From assembly GCA_009774145.1 (NCBI GenBank), contig VSND01000003.1, forward strand, positions 1-64,000: DNA of 64,000 nt. The letters are read 5' to 3'. A program made the position numbers and the translations under genes. Each line of letters opens with the position of its first letter. Within the stretch, counting starts at the first letter, position 1. Below, piece by piece: positions 35,357-43,848 of this stretch. Source of the stretch: Lachnospiraceae bacterium (GTDB lineage Bacteria; Bacillota; Clostridia; Lachnospirales; Lachnospiraceae). The notes below the pieces were generated by a model. The model was not told where the DNA came from, did no database searches, and saw nothing but the letters and a program-made list of their open reading frames with translations.

Positions 35357-36202
35357 ATGAAAAGACTGGAATTGCTGCTCTACATACTGCTTGGAAATAC
35401 TCTGCTGGCGTTTGCCGTATGTGCGTTCGTGGTTCCCAATGGATTTATGCTGGGCGGATCTACGGGAATTGCCTTGGTGATCCAGTCCTGGATACCGGCG
35501 CCGATCTCGGTCATTACAGCAGGCGTCAATCTTTCCCTGTTTTTGCTGGGCTGTCTCTTTCTCGGGAAGAGATTTGCAATGACTTCTTTATGTTCCACGG
35601 TCATCTATCCGGTGATTCTGGGAATCTTTGAGGCGCAGCCGGTGGGAACCTGGTTTTCTCAGGATGTCCTGCTTTCTGCCGTTTTCGCAGGGGTACTGAT
35701 GGGAAGCGGCATTGGTCTGGTGATCCGGGCGGGAGGTTCCACCGGCGGGATGGATATTCCGCCCTGCATCCTGCAGAAGCTGAAAGGAATCCCGGTGGGA
35801 AATTCCATGGTATTTTTTGATATCGTGATCCTTGCCCTGCAGATCTTCCGCGGAGGCTGGGACGGGATTCTCTACGGGATTGTTGTCATTGTTCTGACAT
35901 CTGGAATGATGAACCGGACCATCCTGTCCGGAGAGAAGAAGGTGGAACTGATCATTATCTCTCCCCGTCATCAGGAGATTGCACAGACGGTCTTAAAAGA
36001 TCTGGACAGCGGAATGACGTTTTTAAATATTGAAACCGGTTATCAGAAAGAAAAACAGAAAGCCATATTCAGCGTTGTGTATGCAAAACAGTACCCGGCA
36101 TTTCGGGACCGGGTGCTCGCCATAGACCCCAGTGCGTTCCTGGTTGCCGCACCGGTCATGAAGGTAAACGGGCGCGGGTACACGCTGTCACGACAGGCAT
36201 AA
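35357..36202 (+). CDS. YitT-family membrane protein
   Basis: Protein of 281 aa with about five N-terminal membrane segments (FAVCAFVVPNGFMLGGSTGIA; GGSTGGMDIPP) and a C-terminal soluble DUF2179-type domain (LDSGMTFLNIETGYQKEKQ). The ATG at 35357 has GGAGGACAAGG just upstream; the longer open frame starts inside the Crp/Fnr gene. The family's transport role is not established. Confidence 0.88.
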   Translation: MKRLELLLYILLGNTLLAFAVCAFVVPNGFMLGGSTGIALVIQSWIPAPISVITAGVNLSLFLLGCLFLGKRFAMTSLCSTVIYPVILGIFEAQPVGTWFSQDVLLSAVFAGVLMGSGIGLVIRAGGSTGGMDIPPCILQKLKGIPVGNSMVFFDIVILALQIFRGGWDGILYGIVVIVLTSGMMNRTILSGEKKVELIIISPRHQEIAQTVLKDLDSGMTFLNIETGYQKEKQKAIFSVVYAKQYPAFRDRVLAIDPSAFLVAAPVMKVNGRGYTLSRQA

Positions 36203-36220
36203 ATCTTCCGGAAATATCAG

Positions 36221-36248
36221 CCTGCGCCGGACAAAATACCGGCGCAGG
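36221..36248. repeat. REP-like palindrome, copy 1; convergent terminator position
   Basis: Perfect 10-bp arms CCTGCGCCGG (36221-36230) and CCGGCGCAGG (36239-36248) lie between convergent YitT and symporter genes. A second locus with the same core (CCTGCGCC, then AATACCGGCGCAGG and GTGA) occurs at 58274-58310. Confidence 0.6.
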
Positions 36249-36289
36249 GGTGAACATGACCGTGTCAGGAACCGGGAAATTACAACCTG

Positions 36290-37672
36290 CTATTTCAGCA
36301 GTTTCTCATATTCTTTCAGCGATCTCAGCGCCTGCCCGGACAGCGGGATCAGCGCAATCATATTGAAGATCGTCATCAGTCCGATTCCCACATCACCCAG
36401 ATCCCATACGAACGTATATGCAGCCAGACCGCCGATGAAAAGCATAATAAGGGCCAGAACCTTGTAGAGCGTCTGAGACAGCCAGTTGTCTCCGAACAGG
36501 TAGGCTACGTTGGGTCTTGCATAGAACAGGATGCCGATAAACGTCGAGAAACTGAAAAGCCACAGGACGACGGCGATAAAGATGACGCCGAAGCTTCCCA
36601 TGTGATAATGCATGGCTTCCTGAAGCAGATCCATGCCTTCGAGTCCCTGCGTCATGGATTCGGGAGTCAGGAGCATGATCATGGCGGAGCAGCTGCAGAT
36701 CACAATGGTGTCGATGAAGACGCCGAAGGACTGCAGAAGTCCTTCTTTGGCAGGGTGGCTGATGTCGGCCGCAGCGGCCGCACAGGGCGCGGAGCCGCTT
36801 CCTGCTTCGTTGGAGAAAAGTCCTCTCTTGGCTCCGTTCATGAGGACGGCGCCGAAGCCGCCCGCCGCTGCCTGCCGGAGTCCGAAGGCTTCCGAGAAAA
36901 TGCGTGCGAAGACCGCCGGAATCTGACCGATGTTCATCAGAATGATGACAATGGTCAGCAGAAAATAAAAGCCTGCCATAATGGGAACAATGAGATCCAG
37001 TACTTTGACCGTGGCGTTTTTCCGAAGGACAATGACTGCAGCGATCAGCACCAAAACCGCCGTAGTAAAGAGGGGCGGGATGTGGAAGGCATTTTCGAAG
37101 GCGGATGAAACCGAGTTGCCGATGACCTGGCTGATGCCGCACCAGCAGATCAGGCCGGAGACGGCGAACAGGACCGCAACGACAGATTTTCTGCGGGTTT
37201 TGTCTTCTTTCAGAAAGAAATGATGGATGTAGTAGGCCGGACCGCCCCGGTAGCCGCCGTACAGGGGATCTTCTTCTTTGTAGATCTGTGCCAGAGTGGC
37301 TTCTGCAAAGGCCGTGGAAGAGCCCAGAAGAGCGGTGACCCACATCCAGAAGACCGCGCCCGCACCGCCGACGGAAATGGCGGCAACAACTCCCACCAGA
37401 TTGCCCATGCCCACTCTGGTGGCGGTTGAAATGATCAGCGCCTGCAGGCCGGAGATGGAATTTTTCTGTGTTGGATTTTTTTTCTCGACGGCAATCCTGA
37501 GCATGTCCCAAAACCGCCGGAAGAGAAGAAAACGGGTCCGGACGGTAAAATAGATGCCGGACGGGATCAGAAGCAGTACCAGCAGGGAAAGACCAAGAGA
37601 GCTGCCGCCCGGAAGCGGGATGGTAATCAGGTCTCCCCACAGGATCCAGTATACAAATTGAAAAACAGCCAT
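36290..37672 (-). CDS. Sodium:alanine/glycine symporter (AGCS family)
   Basis: Polytopic membrane protein of 460 aa with about ten hydrophobic segments. Family marks include GLQALIISTATRVGMGNLVGV, YGGYRGGPAYYI and LFSNEAGSGSAPCAAAAA. It imports small neutral amino acids with sodium ions. It is divergent from a LysR gene across a 101-bp gap, so that LysR protein may regulate it. Confidence 0.92.
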   Translation of the reverse strand: MAVFQFVYWILWGDLITIPLPGGSSLGLSLLVLLLIPSGIYFTVRTRFLLFRRFWDMLRIAVEKKNPTQKNSISGLQALIISTATRVGMGNLVGVVAAISVGGAGAVFWMWVTALLGSSTAFAEATLAQIYKEEDPLYGGYRGGPAYYIHHFFLKEDKTRRKSVVAVLFAVSGLICWCGISQVIGNSVSSAFENAFHIPPLFTTAVLVLIAAVIVLRKNATVKVLDLIVPIMAGFYFLLTIVIILMNIGQIPAVFARIFSEAFGLRQAAAGGFGAVLMNGAKRGLFSNEAGSGSAPCAAAAADISHPAKEGLLQSFGVFIDTIVICSCSAMIMLLTPESMTQGLEGMDLLQEAMHYHMGSFGVIFIAVVLWLFSFSTFIGILFYARPNVAYLFGDNWLSQTLYKVLALIMLFIGGLAAYTFVWDLGDVGIGLMTIFNMIALIPLSGQALRSLKEYEKLLK

Positions 37673-37773
37673 AGCATTTTTACCCCCATATCATTTGCAT
37701 TTCTTATGTGTTTAGTATATAGTAAAAGAGAATATCTGTAAAATTGATAATGATGATACACAGGATTGAAAAA

Positions 37774-38667
37774 ATGGATGTTAAAAATCTGATGACCTTT
37801 ATTCAGGTGGCGGAGAAAAACAGTTTCACCAGGGCGGCCAGAACGCTGGGCTATTCTCAGTCCACGGTGTCCTTTCAGATCAAACAGCTGGAGACGGAAC
37901 TGAACGTCCAGCTGTTTGAACGGATCAATCATACCATTGCGCTGACGGAACGGGGCAGGGATGTGCTGCAGTATGCGCACCAGATCAGCAAGCTGACGCA
38001 GGAGCTGGAACGGGAGATGCAGGAGAAGAAAGAGGCAGCAGGGCATTTTCGGCTGGCGGTGCCGGATTCTCTGTGCGATTCTCTGCTGGAGGAAGGCTTT
38101 GCAGAGTTCCGGAGCCGGTATCCGGGTATTACACTGAAGATCATCGCCACCGGGACCGAAGAAATGTTCCGGCTGATCGACCACAATGAGGCGGATGCCA
38201 TCCTGACGCTCGACAATCATATCTATAATACGGAATATGTAATTGTCCGGGAGGAGCAGGTGGGTATGCACTTTGTGGCGGCAACCGGTCACCCGCTGTG
38301 CAGAAGGTCCCGGGTATCTGTACGGGAACTGGTGCAGGAGCCCTTTGTGCTGACGGAAAAAGGCATGAGTTACCGGAGGCTCATGGATGAACAGCTGGCT
38401 GCCATGTCTCTGGAAATTGAACCGGTGCTGGAGGTGGGGAGCACAAGACTGCTCTGTTCTCTGGCGGAGCAGGGAGTGGGGATCTCGTATCTTCCGGATT
38501 ATGTGACGGAACGGGCAGTACAGGAGGGAAAGCTTTCCTGCATACAGGTGCAGGATTTTAAGATTGAGATCTGGAAGCAGTTTCTGTATCACAGGGATAA
38601 ATGGGTGTCGCCGCAGATGGAATCCGTGATTGAGTACTGCATACAGCGGGAATTTGGAGAAAGATAA
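37774..38667 (+). CDS. LysR-family transcriptional regulator
   Basis: Regulator of about 297 aa with an N-terminal winged HTH (FTRAARTLGYSQSTVSFQIKQ) and a LysR substrate-binding domain (GHFRLAVPDSLCDSL; LLCSLAEQGVGISYLP). I start it at the ATG at 37774, which gives the family-standard MDVKNLMTF; upstream ATGs at 37744-37753 are possible, as no strong ribosome site is present. It is divergent from the AGCS symporter gene, its likely target. Confidence 0.9.
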   Translation: MDVKNLMTFIQVAEKNSFTRAARTLGYSQSTVSFQIKQLETELNVQLFERINHTIALTERGRDVLQYAHQISKLTQELEREMQEKKEAAGHFRLAVPDSLCDSLLEEGFAEFRSRYPGITLKIIATGTEEMFRLIDHNEADAILTLDNHIYNTEYVIVREEQVGMHFVAATGHPLCRRSRVSVRELVQEPFVLTEKGMSYRRLMDEQLAAMSLEIEPVLEVGSTRLLCSLAEQGVGISYLPDYVTERAVQEGKLSCIQVQDFKIEIWKQFLYHRDKWVSPQMESVIEYCIQREFGER

Positions 38668-38702
38668 TGTGATGCCGGAAAAAGGGAAAGGAAATCGAAT
38701 AT

Positions 38703-39755
38703 ATGGAGCATCAGGAGACAACACACAGGCGCCGTGTCCGCTACCGGGGGACACATCCAAGAAGCTATCGGGAAAAATACAAGGAGCTGCAGCCGGAAAA
38801 GTATGCGGATACCATTGAAAAGGTCATCCGAAAGGGAAATACCCCTGCGGGCATGCACATCTCCATCTGCGTGCAGGAGATTCTGGATTTCCTGCAGATT
38901 CGGCCGGGGCAGATCGGAATGGACGCAACGCTTGGCTATGGCGGACATACAGAGCGGATGCTTTCGTGTCTGGAGGGACAGGGACACCTCCATGTACTGG
39001 ATGTGGACCCGGAAGAATCGGAAAAGACCATGAAACGCCTCCGGGCGCTGGGATATGGAGAGGACATTCTGACGATGCACCTTCTGAATTTTGCACAGAT
39101 GGATCAGGTGGCAGAGAAAGCCGGAGGCTTTGATTTTGTACTGGCGGACCTTGGAGTGTCTTCCATGCAGATCGATAATCCGGACCGGGGTTTTTCCTGT
39201 AAGACGGAAGGGCCGCTGGACCTTCGGATGAATCAGAGGAAGGGAATGAGCGCCGCAGAGCGTCTGCGGGGGATCGCTCAGGAGGAACTTGCAGGAATGC
39301 TTGTGGAAAATGCGGACGAGCCTTATGCGCAGGAGATTGCCAGAGAGGTCATCCTCCGGCAGAGGCGGGGCATGAAGATCGAGACAACAACAGAGCTTCG
39401 GCAGATCATCGAAGCGGCGCTTTCATTCCTGCCGGCAGCAGAGCAGAAAGAAACGGTGAAAAAATCCTGTCAGCGGACCTTCCAGGCCCTGCGCATTGAT
39501 GTGAATCAGGAATATGAAGTACTGTATGAATTTCTGGAAAAGCTTCCGGGGGCGCTGCGTCCGGGTGGCCGGGCGGCGATTCTGACGTTCCATTCGGGGG
39601 AAGACCGGCTGGTGAAGAAATCATTCAGACGGTTTTTCAGAGAAGGACGGTACAGCGAGACTGCGGCTGATGCCATCCGTCCTTCGGCAGAGGAATGCAG
39701 AAGGAACAGCCGGGCGTGTTCTGCGAAGCTGCGGTGGGCAGTCCGGGCACGGTGA
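38703..39755 (+). CDS. RsmH-like rRNA small-subunit methyltransferase paralogue
   Basis: Protein of 350 aa matching RsmH (16S rRNA C1402 N4-methyltransferase): ATLGYGGHTERML (SAM motif), LADLGVSSMQIDNPDRGFS, LDLRMNQ and LTFHSGEDRLVK. It differs from housekeeping RsmH in having a basic N-terminal extension of about 45 residues, HTERML in place of the usual HSxxIL, and a location away from cell-division genes. It is therefore probably a second paralogue in this genome (inference). It starts 35 bp after the LysR gene. Confidence 0.82.
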   Translation: MEHQETTHRRRVRYRGTHPRSYREKYKELQPEKYADTIEKVIRKGNTPAGMHISICVQEILDFLQIRPGQIGMDATLGYGGHTERMLSCLEGQGHLHVLDVDPEESEKTMKRLRALGYGEDILTMHLLNFAQMDQVAEKAGGFDFVLADLGVSSMQIDNPDRGFSCKTEGPLDLRMNQRKGMSAAERLRGIAQEELAGMLVENADEPYAQEIAREVILRQRRGMKIETTTELRQIIEAALSFLPAAEQKETVKKSCQRTFQALRIDVNQEYEVLYEFLEKLPGALRPGGRAAILTFHSGEDRLVKKSFRRFFREGRYSETAADAIRPSAEECRRNSRACSAKLRWAVRAR

Positions 39756-39779
39756 GTCTGCCGGAAAGGAAAAGAGAGG

Positions 39780-40592
39780 ATGAAAGCAACAATACTGATA
39801 GATAACCGGACAAAGGGCACGCTGGCTGCCGAGTGGGGGCTTTCTGTTTATGTAGAATACAGGGGGCACAGGATCCTTCTGGACACCGGCGCTTCCGACC
39901 GGTTTGCCAAAAATGCGCAGGCGCTGGGGATTGACCTTGGGGCGGTGGAATTCGGCGTTCTGTCTCATGCCCACTATGACCATGCAGACGGAATGGGCGC
40001 ATTTTTTGCCGGAAATACAATGGCGCCGTTTTACATCCGGGAGGGCGCGGAGGAGAACTGCTATGGAAAGCGCTGGATTTTTCATAAATATATTGGGATT
40101 CACAGAGGATTTCTGAAGACCTACAGGGATCGGATCATCTACGCAGAGGACGGCTGTCAGATCGTTCCGGGCGTGAGCCTTCTTGCCCATCATACAGAAG
40201 GACTGGAGGCATATGGAGAGCAGAATCACCTCTATATCCGTCAGAACGGAAGATATCGGCCGGATTCCTTTGCCCATGAGCAGAGCCTGATCTTTGATAC
40301 GGAAAAAGGACTGGTCATCTGCAGCAGCTGTTCTCATGGAGGTGCGGACAATATCATCCGGGAAGTGGTGTCAGCATATCCGGACAAAAAGATCCATGCG
40401 ATGATCGGAGGATTTCATCTTTATCATACGTCGCCGGAAGATGTCCGGGCGCTTGCGGAAAGGATCCGTTCCACCGGGATTGATAAAATTTTCACAGGAC
40501 ACTGTACCGGACAGCCGGCTTTTGAGATCCTGAAGGAAGAGCTGGGGGAGCAGGTATGCCAGCTTTGTACGGGTATGGAGATCGTGTTATGA
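39780..40592 (+). CDS. MBL-fold metallohydrolase
   Basis: Cytosolic metallo-beta-lactamase-fold protein of 270 aa. The metal-binding motif is LSHAHYDHADG, with further ligands in CSSCSHGG and TGHCTGQPA. The C-terminal region resembles the 7,8-dihydropterin-6-methyl-4-(beta-D-ribofuranosyl)aminobenzene-phosphate synthase-like MBL group, whose bacterial function is unclear. It overlaps the next gene by 4 bp. Confidence 0.85.
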   Translation: MKATILIDNRTKGTLAAEWGLSVYVEYRGHRILLDTGASDRFAKNAQALGIDLGAVEFGVLSHAHYDHADGMGAFFAGNTMAPFYIREGAEENCYGKRWIFHKYIGIHRGFLKTYRDRIIYAEDGCQIVPGVSLLAHHTEGLEAYGEQNHLYIRQNGRYRPDSFAHEQSLIFDTEKGLVICSSCSHGGADNIIREVVSAYPDKKIHAMIGGFHLYHTSPEDVRALAERIRSTGIDKIFTGHCTGQPAFEILKEELGEQVCQLCTGMEIVL

Positions 40593-41209
40593 GATGGAGA
40601 AAACGGTATCTGATTCTGTGGTTTTTTCTGTTCGTTCTGCTCTGTGTTCTGGTCAACACATGGCAGATCGTCTCCTTCAGCAAAAGGACAGAGCTTCGGG
40701 AGGCAGATGCGGCGATCGTCCTTGGGGCAGGCGTGACGGGCGAAGAACCCTCGCCGGTCTTTCGTGAGCGGATCCGTCATGGCATCTGGCTGTATGAGAA
40801 CGGTTATGTGGACTGTCTCATTATGACGGGCGGATATGGGGACGGCGCCGTCTGCTCGGAGGCATGGGCGGCAGCAGAATATGCCGTTCAAAATGGTGTG
40901 CCGAAGGAGGATATTCTCATGGAGGAACAGTCCCGGATTACGCAGGAAAATATGTATTATGCCAGTCTGCTGATGGAAGAGCACGGACTGAAGGATGCCC
41001 TGATCGTCAGTGACCCGCTCCATATGAAGCGCGCCATGCGGATGGCGTCAGACTATGGGATCCGGGCATATACATGTCCTACGCCGACTACCCGTTTTGT
41101 CAGTCTGAAGACAAAGCTGCCCTTTCTGGCGCGGGAAGTCTTTTTTTATATCGGATATAAGGGATACCGGATGCTGTCTGTTCCCGGTTTTAATGCCCCG
41201 CGGCGGTGA
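40589..41209 (+). CDS. YdcF/SanA-family (DUF218) membrane-anchored protein
   Basis: Protein of 206 aa with one N-terminal membrane helix (about residues 9-28) and a DUF218 domain: ADAAIVLGAGV, IMTGGYGD, SRITQENMYYASLL and VSDPLHMKRAM. Relatives such as SanA influence envelope properties, and the biochemical activity is unresolved. The ATG at 40589 overlaps the MBL stop (ATGA). Confidence 0.85.
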   Translation: MRWRKRYLILWFFLFVLLCVLVNTWQIVSFSKRTELREADAAIVLGAGVTGEEPSPVFRERIRHGIWLYENGYVDCLIMTGGYGDGAVCSEAWAAAEYAVQNGVPKEDILMEEQSRITQENMYYASLLMEEHGLKDALIVSDPLHMKRAMRMASDYGIRAYTCPTPTTRFVSLKTKLPFLAREVFFYIGYKGYRMLSVPGFNAPRR

Positions 41210-41234
41210 TGAACGGTTGATAAGAAAATAACAG

Positions 41235-41263
41235 TTGATTCCGGCCAAAAGATTTGGTAAAAT
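41235..41263 (+). promoter_or_regulatory. Sigma-A-type promoter of the yjfB-like gene
   Basis: TTGATT (41235-41240) and TAAAAT (41258-41263) with a 17-bp spacer, about 25 bp before the start codon. Confidence 0.6.
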
Positions 41264-41287
41264 AGTGGCAACGGAGGTGATATATAT

Positions 41288-41464
41288 ATGGATATTGGAG
41301 CATTATCTGTTTCCATGTCTGCTGCCAGCTTGAGTACAAATGTGGGGGTTGCGATGCTGGATAAGATCCTTGATACAGCGGAAGTGACCGGCGAGGTGCT
41401 GACGGAGATGATGGATTCCGTTCCGATTGCCGGACTGGGTGAATATATCGATCTCAGAGTGTAG
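41288..41464 (+). CDS. YjfB-like small protein (putative motility protein family)
   Basis: Small gene of 58 codons. The strong site GGAGGTGA at 41273-41280 lies 7 bp before the ATG. The protein begins MDIGALSVSMSAASLSTNVG and continues with VAMLDKILD and EMMDSVP, the pattern of the YjfB-like family often found next to flagellar genes. No flagellar gene or sigma-28 promoter is seen here, so a motility link is not supported by context. Confidence 0.85.
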   Translation: MDIGALSVSMSAASLSTNVGVAMLDKILDTAEVTGEVLTEMMDSVPIAGLGEYIDLRV

Positions 41465-41555
41465 AAGGTTCTGCAGGATGCGGCTTCTGTTTCCGGTGCA
41501 AATGTACGGAGACGGAAGCTGTATCTGGTTATGACAGAGAGGAATCACAGGCTTT

Positions 41556-42200
41556 ATGGAGGAACAACAGAAAAAAGAACTTGCGAAAAAGCTGATCGAG
41601 CGGCTGAAAAAAGAATACCCGGATGCAGGCTGCACGCTGGATTATGATGATGCCTGGAAGCTTCTGGTGAGTGTTCGGCTGGCAGCGCAGTGCACGGATG
41701 CCAGAGTGAATGTGGTTGTAGAAAAGCTGTATGAGAAATTTCCGGATGTAGATGCGCTGGCTGCAGCGAAGGCGGAGGAGATTGAAGAGATCGTCAGGCC
41801 ATGCGGTCTGGGAAGAACCAAGGCACGGGACATCAGCGCATGTATGAAGATTCTGAAGGATCAGTACAACGGGAAAGTGCCGGATCATTTTGAGGAACTG
41901 TTAAAGCTTCCGGGAGTGGGCAGGAAAAGTGCAAATCTGATTATGGGGGATGTATTCGGGAAGCCGGCGATCGTGACAGACACCCACTGCATCCGTCTGG
42001 TGAACCGGATGGGGCTGGTGGATGGAATCAAAGAACCCGGAAAAGTGGAGAAGGCGCTGTGGAAGCTGATTCCGCCGGAAGAAGGAAGCGATTTTTGCCA
42101 CAGGCTGGTTTACCATGGAAGGGATGTGTGTACAGCGAGGACAAAGCCGTACTGCGAAAGATGCTGTGTCAGCGATCTGTGTGTAAAAGCAGATATTTGA
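41556..42200 (+). CDS. nth: Endonuclease III (DNA glycosylase/AP lyase)
   Basis: Base-excision repair enzyme of 214 aa that removes oxidised pyrimidines. It has the helix-hairpin-helix LPGVGRKSANLI with the catalytic Lys, the catalytic Asp in VTDTHCIRLVNR, and a C-terminal [4Fe-4S] cluster loop CTARTKPYCERCCVSDLC. The first cluster spacing is seven residues, one more than the six in the E. coli enzyme. A terminator follows the gene. Confidence 0.94.
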   Translation: MEEQQKKELAKKLIERLKKEYPDAGCTLDYDDAWKLLVSVRLAAQCTDARVNVVVEKLYEKFPDVDALAAAKAEEIEEIVRPCGLGRTKARDISACMKILKDQYNGKVPDHFEELLKLPGVGRKSANLIMGDVFGKPAIVTDTHCIRLVNRMGLVDGIKEPGKVEKALWKLIPPEEGSDFCHRLVYHGRDVCTARTKPYCERCCVSDLCVKADI

Positions 42201-42216
42201 TGCCGTTTCTGTATGG

Positions 42217-42247
42217 ATCCGGCATTTGGAAATTGCCGGAAAACAGG
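42217..42247 (+). repeat. Structured dispersed repeat, partial copy
   Basis: ATCCGGCATTTGGAAATTGC continuing CGGAAAACAGG matches the left part of the 45.56-kb element and the core of the 24.0-kb copy, but the 11-bp ATAAACGGCAC arm is not conserved. CCGGCA/TGCCGG can pair. It lies in the nth-to-Fur gap. Confidence 0.5.
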
Positions 42248-42281
42248 GCAGACGGAACCGGTCAATATGGAACAGACAGAT

Positions 42282-42309
42282 AAGAGGTGTTTTGCAGCAC
42301 CTCTTTTTC
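42282..42309 (+). terminator. Terminator after nth
   Basis: AAGAGGTG (42282-42289) and CACCTCTT (42298-42305) flank an 8-nt loop and are followed by TTTTTC. Confidence 0.85.
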
Positions 42310-42357
42310 TTGACTTTTTTGAAAACAGGTTTATAATATGAGAGTAATTCTCATATT
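42310..42357 (+). promoter_or_regulatory. Promoter and Fur-family operator of the zinc operon
   Basis: TTGACT (42310-42315) and TATAAT (42332-42337) with a 16-bp spacer. A perfect 9-5-9 inverted repeat, AATATGAGA and TCTCATATT (42335-42357), overlaps the -10 and leads into the ribosome site GGAGGGG. Its core reads as a 7-1-7 Fur-type box (TGAGAGT-A-ATTCTCA, one mismatch). Binding of the Fur-family protein encoded next would block transcription of the whole operon. Confidence 0.83.
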
Positions 42358-42369
42358 GGAGGGGATAGT

Positions 42370-42789
42370 ATGGCTCAGTATCAAACAGAGCAGAAAAGAG
42401 TCCTTCTGGCGTATATGAAAGCACACAGTGAAGAGTCCTTTACGATTGAAGAGCTGTGCGAGCGGCTGAAACAGGAAACGGCATTGACGGCGGCGCCCGG
42501 AAAAAGCACGGTCTACCGTATTATGCCGAAACTGGTGGAAGAAGGTCTGGTAAAACGGTTTGTCAAAGGAAACGGCAGGAAGTTTTTATACCAGATGGTA
42601 TGCGGAGAGCATTGTGACCGTCATCTGCATATGAAATGTTCGGTGTGCGGCAAACTGTACCATATGGAGGATGCAGAAAGCGAAGCGCTGTTCTGGCAGG
42701 TCATGAGAAAGCATCATTTCCAGCTGGATGAAGGGCGGACGGTTCTGTTTGGACAATGCGGGGGCTGCAGCGGGCAGGAGATGGAATGA
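42370..42789 (+). CDS. Fur-family metalloregulator, probably Zur-like
   Basis: DNA-binding protein of 139 aa with an N-terminal winged helix (STVYRIMPKLVEEGLV) and a C-terminal metal domain with HCDRHLHMKCSVCGKLYHM plus a late CGGC pair, which supplies the structural Cys4 zinc site. It leads the znuABC genes and has a Fur-type box on its own promoter, so autoregulation and zinc sensing are likely. Fe or peroxide sensing cannot be excluded by sequence alone. Confidence 0.87.
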   Translation: MAQYQTEQKRVLLAYMKAHSEESFTIEELCERLKQETALTAAPGKSTVYRIMPKLVEEGLVKRFVKGNGRKFLYQMVCGEHCDRHLHMKCSVCGKLYHMEDAESEALFWQVMRKHHFQLDEGRTVLFGQCGGCSGQEME

Positions 42790-43832
42790 TAAGAAAAACA
42801 GGAAAAGGGATATGGTTTGTTCTGCTTCTGGTATTCCTTCTGACAGAAACCGCCGGATGCGGGAATCAAAAAGATTACAGGAAGGATAATCCGGACCGAA
42901 AGCTTCGGATCGTCTGTACCATATTTCCCGAATATGACTGGGTAAAGCAGATTCTTGGCAGACGGGAAGAAGAAACAGAGCTGACGCTTCTTATGAAAAA
43001 CGGAGCGGATTTGCACAGCTATCAGCCGACGGTATGGGATATGAGAGCGATATCGGAGGCGGATCTGTTTGTCTATGTGGGAGGCGAATCGGATTTCTGG
43101 GTGGAGGAGGCTCTGGAACATGCAGGCAATCCGGACTGCCGTATGTTAAATCTGATGGAACTTCTGCAGGATGCCGCGAAAACGGAAGAATATACAGAAG
43201 GCATGCAGACCGTACAGGGACATGGGCATGACCCAAAAACAGAGGCAGAGGAACACCGCACACATGAAGAGGAAGCGCATGAGGAATATGATGAACATCT
43301 CTGGCTGTCTCTTCGAAATGCCCGGACCGTATGCGATGCGGTCACAGAGGCCCTTGGTGAACTGGATGCCGGGCATCGGGATATTTATGAACAGAATAAC
43401 AGAGCGTATCAGGAAAAGCTTCATGGGCTGGATATGGAATATCAAAGGACAGCGGAGCAGGCGTCCATGCCGGTGCTGCTGTTTGGCGACCGTTTTCCGT
43501 TCCGGTATCTGATGGATGATTATGGGATTGCATATTATGCGGCGTTTGCCGGATGCGCCGCAGAGACGGAAGCCAGCTTTGAAACGATTGTATTTCTGGC
43601 GGAAAAAGCCGGGGAACTGAACCTTCCGGCGGTGATGAAAATAGACGGTTCCGACGGGGCGATCGCCCGGACGATTGCAGGAAACACGAAGACCGGGGAC
43701 CAGAAGGTGCTGCTTCTTGACTCCATGCAGTCCGTAAGCGAACAGGATATCGAAGAAGGAGAGAGCTATCTCTCTGTGATGGAACGGAATCTGGAGGTGC
43801 TGAAGGAAGCGCTTCCTGCAGCAGATTTTTAA
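42786..43832 (+). CDS. znuA: Zinc ABC transporter substrate-binding lipoprotein
   Basis: Cluster A-I (ZnuA/AdcA-type) binding protein of about 348 aa with a lipobox ending at Cys in TETAGCG. Metal-ligand His residues lie in ADLHSYQPT, DEHLWLS and nearby segments. A His/Glu-rich flexible loop (HGHDPKTEAEEHRTHEEEAH, roughly residues 145-165) is typical of zinc-specific members. The ATG overlaps the regulator's stop by 4 bp. The late Asp/Glu ligand region lies in the C-terminal lobe. Confidence 0.88.
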   Translation: MIRKTGKGIWFVLLLVFLLTETAGCGNQKDYRKDNPDRKLRIVCTIFPEYDWVKQILGRREEETELTLLMKNGADLHSYQPTVWDMRAISEADLFVYVGGESDFWVEEALEHAGNPDCRMLNLMELLQDAAKTEEYTEGMQTVQGHGHDPKTEAEEHRTHEEEAHEEYDEHLWLSLRNARTVCDAVTEALGELDAGHRDIYEQNNRAYQEKLHGLDMEYQRTAEQASMPVLLFGDRFPFRYLMDDYGIAYYAAFAGCAAETEASFETIVFLAEKAGELNLPAVMKIDGSDGAIARTIAGNTKTGDQKVLLLDSMQSVSEQDIEEGESYLSVMERNLEVLKEALPAADF

Positions 43833-43848
43833 GAATAAGGAGAATGTT

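Noticed and set aside
41288..41464. YjfB-like gene as evidence for a flagellar locus
   Set aside because: No flagellar or chemotaxis genes and no sigma-28 promoter are present in the window.
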